Of a stretch of 64,000 nt of DNA, positions 56,371 to 64,000 are shown piece after piece; positions within the stretch are counted from its first letter, which is position 1, and every line of letters begins with the position of its first letter. The notes under the pieces were generated by a model. It did not search any database, was not told the origin of the DNA, and saw only the letters and a list, made by a program, of their open reading frames with translations. Both the position numbers and the translations under genes were made by a program. Source of the DNA: Umbilicaria muhlenbergii (Eukaryota > Ascomycota > Lecanoromycetes > Umbilicariales > Umbilicariaceae); the NCBI GenBank assembly GCA_000611775.1, contig KK106981.1:5844506-5908505 (forward strand). Reading direction: 5' to 3'.

Positions 56371-57996
56371 CCTTGCAGATGATGCCTTGCAATGACTTCA
56401 TCAAGAATAGTGATCAGGTTCCTTTCAGTGTGCCTTTCATGAACTGACTCAAACACCAGAAGTCTTTGATGATAGGTTCAGGCTCAATCAATGAAGTATA
56501 TCATAATGATCATGTAGGATTGCCGGTTGAAGGATGATCAGCAATCAAGGGCAAGTGCAACTTTCATGACATCATCAGGCAAATCCTGCAACAGTAATGT
56601 CTGAACCTGATTCAGCTGTGTCATGAGTCTTCACTTTATTGTTGATGCAGACTCAAGGGTGATTGTCCTGTCTAAGCAGTAGAAAGCTCACTGAAACTTA
56701 ATGTTGTTGACAGAGCGCATGAAGAGGCCTAGTGAGATCATGACATAAAGAAGTTGCTCTGAGAAATTCTTCTTTTCAAGGTTTCAATCTGTCCTTTGAA
56801 TAAGATCTAGTCTTCTTTGTTGCTGCTGCAAGAATATCAGTGTCAGCCTTTATGATAATCTTTATGATAGTCAATGACTCACTTCATGAAGAAATCCTTC
56901 TCTGATGTCAAGCTGTTTCAACTTATGAAATTTGATTATTAATTTACACCCTGATGTCCTGAGGTGATCATTCATCATCCCTGTCTCACTGCTCATTGAA
57001 GAATGATCAAGTACTGCATCACAGTGAAAGCATATGATCTTTGAAAATTCACTGAGTCAGTGTGTACTCTCTTGATAAAACTCTCATGCTCTGACCTGCT
57101 TCCTTGAACCTCATATAATCTTCTTCTGAGCACCTCACTCAAGTTGACTGTTAGTCAGATATCACTGTGTCTGTTGTCATCATTTTACAAACACCTCATG
57201 TTTATCTGATGTTCAAAGGTAACAATCCTGGCGCTTTTCAACTCACACAAGATCTACATTGGTAGATGTGAGGCTTTCAAAATTTATATCAGAGGAAAAT
57301 GAACTCATCAACTGTGATGATGATGCCTGAGCCATTTTAGCAAAAAAAGAGACAGATGATGTGAATTACAGTGCTGTTCAGATTTTAAAAAATAATGCTC
57401 AGCTTTGTAGAAGAATACAAACAGGTGAATCTTGAACAAGTAAAAAATATTTGATGTTGAAACTTAAAAGGAGGCTGTGCCCAAATATGCAAGAAAGTTA
57501 TGATAATCTTTAAAGTAGTGTGATATGTGCAAGGGAGGAGTTCATTTTGAATTTCATCTTAAATCAGTTTTTCAAAAGTCAAAGCGTCGTCTGTTTGAGA
57601 CACAGTTGTTATGATAGTCTTTAAAGTAGTTAAGTGAGTCAGAAGTTCATTTCATTCTTTAAACAATGCATCTGCATATAGTTTAATTTAAGCTGAATGA
57701 ACTTTAACACTGTGTAGTGATCACTTTTTCTGTCTGCTTTCACTTGCTTTCTTGATTTCAAAAGATGCCTCTGATCTTGAGGATGTAGAATTTAGGAAAG
57801 ATGACTAAAATTATACTCAACATGCTCATCAACTATGAGACCTCTGTTTCACAGAATGATGAAACAACAGCATGAAAGACAGTATCAAAATTAAACATCA
57901 AGTGAGTAAAGAAAGTTAAGAGGTCTTATCACTTTAAATCAGGCAGTGTGTACTGAAAACTATTTCCCTCCCTGATGCATTACCTAATCTAGCTCA

Positions 57997-58334
57997 GCAG
58001 TTGCACTTTGAGACATTCAATGTCTTCAAAAAAGTACAGACTTGATACTGAGACGGGCAAGCTTTAAGCATCTAGTCAGGGAGATCATGTCTGATGTTGA
58101 GAGGCTTGATCATTATTGCATACAGTCAAGTGCATTGAGTGCGCTTCAAGAGGCAGCAGAAGCATTCTTAGTGACAGAGTTTAACAGTGTGTATTACAAT
58201 CCTCAAGTCAACCCTAAACTGACTCAGCAATAGTGGCAAATCATGTCACAATTCATGCACGGCGTGTTACATTGCAGGCGAAGGATATGCAGCTGATGTG
58301 CAAACTACAAGACATGATGAGGGGCAGAATTTAG
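57997..58334 (+). pseudogene. histone H3-like (possibly CenH3-like) gene relic
   Basis: The frame reads AVAL then TGA then DIQCLQKSTDLILRR, ASFKHLVREI, an alpha-2 helix QSSALSALQEAAEAFLV, and after a 41 bp GT..AG intron (58187-58227) HARRVTLQAKDMQLM. In order these are the alpha-N helix (canonical ALREIRR.QKSTDLLI), alpha 1, alpha 2, and loop 2 plus alpha 3 (HAKRVT..KDIQLA) of histone H3. Loop 1 between VREI and QSSA has 12 residues against 10 in canonical H3, and EAAEAFLV is as in CENP-A-type proteins; both point towards a CenH3 variant. The Arg of ALREI is replaced by TGA (from CGA). The N-terminal tail is not recognisable, with stops upstream. I take it as a decayed copy, not a working gene. 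Confidence 0.6.
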
Positions 58335-59189
58335 AGGACATTGATTATGATTGAAATCTTTACATTCATGTTTTTGCTTTCAATAGGTTATGCCTTGATA
58401 ACCTCATAGGTTCAATTCAAGGTATTTAAATACACTGCGCTCTCAGAATCAGCTGCATCCATTAGCATAATCAAGTGTACTTGAGATGATAGAAGATGAG
58501 CTAGCTGTGCAGGTGAATGAATTTCAGGAGTCATGATGACATCAAAGACTTCCTTGACTGATTTCAGGTTGAAGTCTGATTTTCATTCATGCATAGCATA
58601 ATCATAGTCCTTCAGCCATCATGATGCAGGTTCAGGTAGCTCAACAAAGTTCTTACTCTCCTTCAAAGTTCATGAGCTTAAATTAAACCAGACCGCTCAT
58701 TCCTGACGTGAAAAGAAGATGTGTGATGGTGAAATGCCAAGGTAAAGCTCATGTGTAACATAATTGATGTATGAACCTGCGTTTGCAAGCTCTGAGATAT
58801 GTTAATGTTTGCTTAATTGAAATGATGCATAATAAAGAGAGTACCTTCAAGATTAAACATAACATTTATCATCTTCATCTTGTGATGTAGGGAACAGAGA
58901 GGATGGTGTCACATTTGATGAACAATTTTTCATCTCAGGCGTGTCATCTGTTGCTCAGCCTGACATGTCAGAGAAAATCCACTCATATGCATATCAACAT
59001 CTGAATCAGGAACCTTCATGTCATGATTATTACTCTGCAGCATTGCAACAAAGACAGGGTCATCATAATTCAGCTTCATATCTTCTCAGTTTAAGTTCTC
59101 ATCATCTTGATCATCATCTGAGTCAAGGTCATATGCCTGCTTTACAACACTCACGTGAACTCCCTGAGTAATTGTCAGAGCCACCATAT

Positions 59190-59265
59190 AATAGTATAAC
59201 AGTATGACACTAATACAACACTATAGTACGACACTATAGTATGACACTATAGTACAACATTATAT
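59190..59265. repeat. short tandem repeat (ACACTATAGTAYG)
   Basis: Four to five diverged copies of a 15-16 bp unit containing CACTATAGTAYGA. No function seen. Confidence 0.75.
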
Positions 59266-60097
59266 AAATATGATGACTCAGCGCCTAGCGCCTTGGCATC
59301 AAGTGAAAACTCTTCACAAGGAGGTTCAGAAACCTGCTTCCTCAGTGATCAGTTTTGCCACCAAATAGAAGATGTATAACCACTGCATTGGCCCTATCAT
59401 GACTTTTGCCTATGACACCCTGTTCAAACACCACTACGACGACCGTCGTACACTCAACCCCTTACAAACTCATCAACACCGTCATCATCAATTACATCAT
59501 GACATCACTTTAAACACTTGCTATTTCATTTGAATCATATATTTTAAGATGTTAAGTTGTTTCATGAGACTGAGTTCTACTGCTAATGATGAGCAGATAC
59601 TGATGCAGTCTCATTTACAACTGACTGATCATCTTCATGATTTATTTTCATGATTTACCTTCACAATCTACCTTCATCATTATCTTATCATTTACATCTA
59701 TGAGATCTTCATGAGTCATGACAGTCAGCTATCATGTCATACAATATATCAAGTTCAAATCTACAATGCATCATCTTCAATCTCTGTTGAGAATCTTGAT
59801 TGAACAGCTTCCTCAATCACTTCATTTTACATCTCATTTAAACTTTGAAATCATATCTCCTCTCAACACTATTAACTGTGTATAACTTGAGAGCATGAGT
59901 CTCTGAATTGCAGAGACTGATTGCTGATCAGATGATGCCTGTCATGAGAAGACTGAAAATCCTTGAGTCTGCAGTGTTTGACAGAGGGGAGTGAAAGGGT
60001 CTTCATGAGATGAAAATAAATGAGCATAAGAGATTCTAGAGATTTCATAAGAAAGGGAGGTAATTCTGCATGTTTATGATTATAATGTTGCAAGTGC

Positions 60098-60175
60098 ATC
60101 AGCAGCAGCAGCAGCAGTGACAACAGTAACAGTAATGACAGTGACAATGACAGCAGCAGTAGCAGCAGCAGCAGT
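60098..60175. repeat. CAG/CAR-rich microsatellite
   Basis: Runs of CAG interrupted by TGACAA and TAACAG units. The minus-strand Leu/Ser-rich open frame over it (59872-60180) is a by-product. Confidence 0.85.
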
Positions 60176-62119
60176 TTCATAATTAAGGTAAGTTACTCTC
60201 TTCAGAATCTTTGCACAGTTCAGTTAACACAGATTACACAAATGACATCAGAGCAGCTCTTGATTAACTCTTGAAATCATGTCTTGCAACAATGTTGTAT
60301 GTGTTCAAGCATTCAGAAGGCACCCCTCCTTATGTCTTTGTATGATGATCACTGACTAATCCTATGTTACAGTCTATGAATCAGATGAAGCAGCTGCAGA
60401 GTGAAGCTCTCTTCTCTCACTGCTCAACCTCTGACACCTAATTAACATCAGCAATTTAGCAAGTTAACTCTGAGTTAGTTTTTAGCACTTTGAACGCTCT
60501 GAGCTTCTGATCTCATGTCTCAGCTAACAGCCGCTCTTAGCACCCTCTGAGCGCTTTGAGCTCAACCTTAAATCTTGAGCAGAACATCAAAATTTTGTGA
60601 TAAAAAAATAATTATTAAAACAATTGTTTAAACAAGTACACACACAGTGTTATAATAACAGTAAAACTTATAATAAGTAAACTTTTGCTAAAACTCACTT
60701 TTCTGCAATAAAAAATCATGATTTGTTGAGTCTGAAAGCACTGTATAAGTGTTGAGTTCTGAATATTTAAAGAACTTCAAGATTTTCACCACTTAAAAAT
60801 TTACACACTTTAATAACTTTTGCAACTCAACAGATATGAAGAAACTTTCAATGCATAAGTTATAAAGAACAGTATTCTTTATTAATATTAAATTAAAAGT
60901 TTCTTCATAACTGCTGTTGTTGTTAAGTTATATTTAATTCAAGTTTTCAATAGAGAAAAATCTTTCAAAAAAAGTCACATACTTTGAATAACTATTGCAC
61001 TTTTATACTTATAATATAACTTTCAGTTTATAAGTTGTAGAGAAGAAGCTATTAAACAGTTTTATAACTTAAAGTTTTTTTATAACTGTTGTTGTTAAAA
61101 AGTTACATTGATTTAAAACTTTCAGTGACGAAAATCACAACATTAATAAACAGACTTTTGATGACTTTTTGAATAACTCAACAACAACAACACATAAAAA
61201 GAAACTTTGTATAAGAAAACTCTTAAACAGCTTATTCTCTACAACTTATAAACTGAAAGTTATATTATAAGTATAAAAGCGCAATAGTTATTAAATATGC
61301 TAATATATTTATAATTAGTTAAAAGTTTTTTAATTCATAACTATTGCAAGTTAAAACTTACGAAGAAATCTTTAGTTAGTAAAGTGTACAGAATAAAGAG
61401 ATCTAAAACTTTTAAATAAAAAGTTTTTTATTATTCATAAAGGTATAATAGTTATTTAAAGTGTAAGATTTGTATGAGATAATTTACTGCTCAGAGAGTG
61501 CTCTGAGCGCATAAAGTACTATTAACTAAAAACTTATTTTTGAGCAGGTTGCCAAGTTGTGAATGTGAGCAGGTAGATTTCACACTGCTGATGTTTTAAT
61601 GAGATCATCATCTTCAGTGTTCATCATATCAGTAGTATTCATTGTTATTTGTATGATGTTCTCTTGTCATAACTCCTGTCATACTGCCCTTGACTGCAGT
61701 GTCATCACAGCAAGTGTGTATAATTTCTTTTGTACTGACTTATAATCCTCACTTCTCAAGTGAAAGGACTGTTGCATTATTTCAGCAGCAGTCAAGGTAC
61801 TGACAGTCTTCAGTAATTCATAATCAGGCTGTTTTAATAAATCATCAGCAGAGTTCTTCTTGCCTTCTTGATATGTGACTTTGAAGTCATATTCAGTAAG
61901 CTTCTCAGCTTATTTAAGCTGCCTTCATGTGAGGTTTAAGGTAGTCATGAATCAAACAAGGTTTGCATGATCAGTCAGTATGACAATTTGATGTCTAGCA
62001 CTCTGACAGTAGTGCTGTCAATGATGCATGACTTTCATGATGACAAGGAGCTCTTGCTCACCTGTATCATATCAGGTCTCAGTATTTAGCAGCTTCTTAC
62101 TGTAGTAAGTAATTGATAA

Positions 62120-63520
62120 TCAATGCAATTGATCATTGACTTTGAAGTGTTGCATCAAGATTTCATTAATTGTGAATTCAGAGGCGTCTGTTTCAACCCT
62201 CATGAGTTTGTTTTCATTAAAGTAACATAATAATGAAGCACTCATGAAGGTCTCCTTTAAAGCATTAAATGCTTTTAATGCAGCTCCTGAAAGTGAAAAA
62301 GAGATAAATATGATATTTTCTTGTTGTAGCTCTTCTCTGACTTGTGAGCTGTATGCTGAATAGTTTGTGTTAAACCTCTGCAATGAGATTGAGCTGCTCT
62401 GCTTTCCTTCAATGTCTTGATGAGGAGCAGTTCAGTGAGTTGAAAGAAGACTTAATATAATCTTAATCTTCTTTTTATTCCTTCCTGTTTTCAGGAGGTT
62501 TAACAGCAGTGTTGCAATTCATGAATAATCTCTTATAAACCTTCAGAAGAAGTTAATGAAGCTTAAAAAGATCTGCAATTCATGAATGTTCTTCAGGGGC
62601 AGTCATTCTTTGACAGCTTAAATCCTCTTCAGATTCATGTATATGTCTTTCATGTTGATTTTGAATCCTAGGAAGTTCACTTTCATTGCATTGAATGAGC
62701 ACTTACTGATCTTAAGATGAAGATCATGATGTTGTAGTGCATTTAGTACTTGTCATACATGCTCTTCATGCTTAAACTCATCTTTGCTAAAGATCAAGAT
62801 ATCATTCAAGTAGATCATGCATGTGATGTTTAAAAACTCATCAAGCGCTTTATCAATAAAGGCTTAAAACATAGCAGGAGCATTCATGAGACTGAAAGGC
62901 ATGACAAGATATTTAAACAGCCTGAATCATGTTTGAAATGCTGTTTTCCACTCATCTCTGCCCTTAATTCATATTTGATTATATGCATTCTTGCAGTTCA
63001 GCTTAGTGAACTTCTTAACTTCTTGAAGATGATTCAACATGTCTGATATAAGTGATAATAAGTAATGATTCTTAATAGTAATATCATTTAAGTGCTTATA
63101 ATTAATAACTAATCATAAGCTGCCATCTGATTTTAATATAAACATAACAGGTGAAGCTGCAGGTAATATTAATTTACAGATTATGTCTGTCTTCATGACA
63201 TCATCTAAATATACCTTCAGTACATCAAGCTTGATCAAAGACATTGAGTATAACTTTCTGAATGAAGGTTGCTGCCTCAGTTTCAAGTCAATGACATGAT
63301 CATGTGAACCTCTCTCAGGCAAAGACTGCTTCTCAGCTGTCTGAAATATGTCTGTGAAGTCATGATATTCAAGAGGTAATGTGTAATAAACATCATTACC
63401 TCTGTCATACTGTAATGAGTTCATCTGAAGGGTATATTCTTTCATATTAATCACTAGATTCAACAGTCCTATGAAGTGTTTCATAATGAAAAGATTATTC
63501 ATATGTAGAATGTTCTTCAA
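62120..63520 (-). pseudogene. Ty3/gypsy retrotransposon pol relic (RT and RNase H)
   Basis: On the minus strand, with frame breaks: LPLEYHDFTDIF and DHVIDLKL, then VMFILKSDGSL (start of the RT domain, near 63120-63400), further on YLNDILIFSKDE (62780-62815), KISKCSFNAMKVNFLGFKI, and FNALKETFMSASLL followed by RVETDASEFTI (start of RNase H, about 62160-62290). The order is that of fungal Ty3/gypsy pol. The catalytic YxDD is YLND here, and several TGA/TAA codons interrupt the frame, so it is dead. Upstream protease and gag would lie beyond 63520, possibly past the window end. Confidence 0.85.
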
Positions 63521-64000
63521 TATCTTCTTTTCACTGATGATGAATACTCAGTGTGCTGTGATATGCCTCACCTTTTTCCATAGAAATTTCCCCGTGTCGT
63601 ATTCATGATTCAGATTTGCATTGACTAGAAATGATAACCTGAGGATGAAAGAAGCTGATGTGTTGTCTTATGTGACAAGAAAGCAGCTGTTATAACAGTA
63701 AGGTTGATCATTGATGTCATACACTGTAATAATCAATATGATGAATTCTGACAAGTCAATCATATTGCCTCATGCATTGACTTGAGCTTCATAGGGTTCA
63801 GTTTGTAAAGACAGTTCATTGACAACATATCATGTGATAATATTGCCTTGACTGTCATTGTCAATAATATATGAGTATTTTTTCTTCAGATTATCTCTTA
63901 TTGTATGAAAGTTCACCTTTAACTGCTCTGATATCAGATGTGAGATATCATCAATGATAAATAAGAAGATGAGCTGAAGGTTGACTGTGAATCATTTATT
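63521..64000 (-). other. probable upstream part of the gypsy element
   Basis: No frame is readable, but the composition and position fit the protease/gag side of the same element. Truncated by the window end. Confidence 0.35.

Larger units (their letters stand above)
50930..64000. other. AT-rich, CpG-depleted repeat tract
   Basis: From about 50.93 kb the sequence loses nearly all CpG while CpA and TpG (TCATGA, TGATG, CAGT) stay very common; GC falls, reaching its lowest at about 55.3-56.3 kb. Apart from the items listed separately I see no intact gene in it. Stretches 51.9-53.5, 56.4-57.9, 59.3-60.0 and 60.2-62.1 kb hold nothing I can assign. It is presumably a heterochromatic, retrotransposon-derived block; a centromeric or subtelomeric position is possible but not shown. 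Confidence 0.85.

Noticed and set aside
59872-60180. Leu/Ser-rich ORF resembling a signal peptide
   Set aside because: Produced by the CAG-rich microsatellite on the other strand.

Overview
The window reads as a piece of a filamentous ascomycete (Pezizomycotina) genome. The evidence is short GT..AG introns of about 40-65 bp (a few longer), single-gene spacing, and families typical of these fungi: rhodopsin-domain/PTH11-like membrane proteins, a UstYa (DUF3328) protein, a DUF7704 membrane protein, a fungal Sulfotransfer_4-type protein, an F-box/WD40 protein, a PMC1-type calcium pump, a Vam7 SNARE and two MFS transporters. I cannot fix the class or genus from the sequence alone.

Layout. 0-5 kb: sparse, with a possible wax-synthase-like relic and one rhodopsin-domain gene. 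5.2-8.5 kb: a 213 bp foldback element and a complete MULE-type DNA transposon with 62 bp terminal inverted repeats; its transposase is interrupted by one frameshift and six in-frame stops, all TGA. 10-14 kb: a sulfotransferase-like gene with one in-frame TGA, and an intact Gfo/Idh/MocA oxidoreductase. 15.4-19.9 kb: four members of a small secreted protein family that I do not recognise by name (core motif NxNNHQxT[WY]), in alternating orientation. Two more members lie at 48-50 kb as a divergent pair. 20-37 kb: housekeeping-like and metabolic genes (zinc alcohol dehydrogenase, DUF7704, F-box/WD40, PMC1, Vam7, Baeyer-Villiger-type monooxygenase). 37-39 kb: a DAL5-like MFS gene carrying a premature stop. 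40.5-47.6 kb: a second rhodopsin-domain gene, an intact drug-efflux-type MFS gene, a candidate short secreted peptide precursor with two repeats split by a dibasic site, and an intact UstYa gene. Together these last three have the makings of a small RiPP (dikaritin-like) locus.

From about 50.9 kb to the end the sequence becomes AT-rich and almost free of CpG, while CpA and TpG stay abundant. That differs from classical CpA-directed RIP and suggests CpG-directed deamination. This tract holds decayed repeats: Ty3/gypsy pol on the minus strand, a ~213 bp tandem array, two copies of a 20 bp palindrome that keep pairing through compensatory changes, and a relic of a histone H3-like gene whose long loop 1 recalls CenH3. 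The border is occupied by the 3' end of a second MULE into which a 1.2 kb element with its own inverted repeats and a ~10 bp target duplication has inserted.

Most interesting items: the six-member NNHQ family, the putative precursor plus UstYa pair, the H3-like relic and the CpG-depleted tract. Gene models were spliced by eye; every model called intact keeps frame through all proposed introns.
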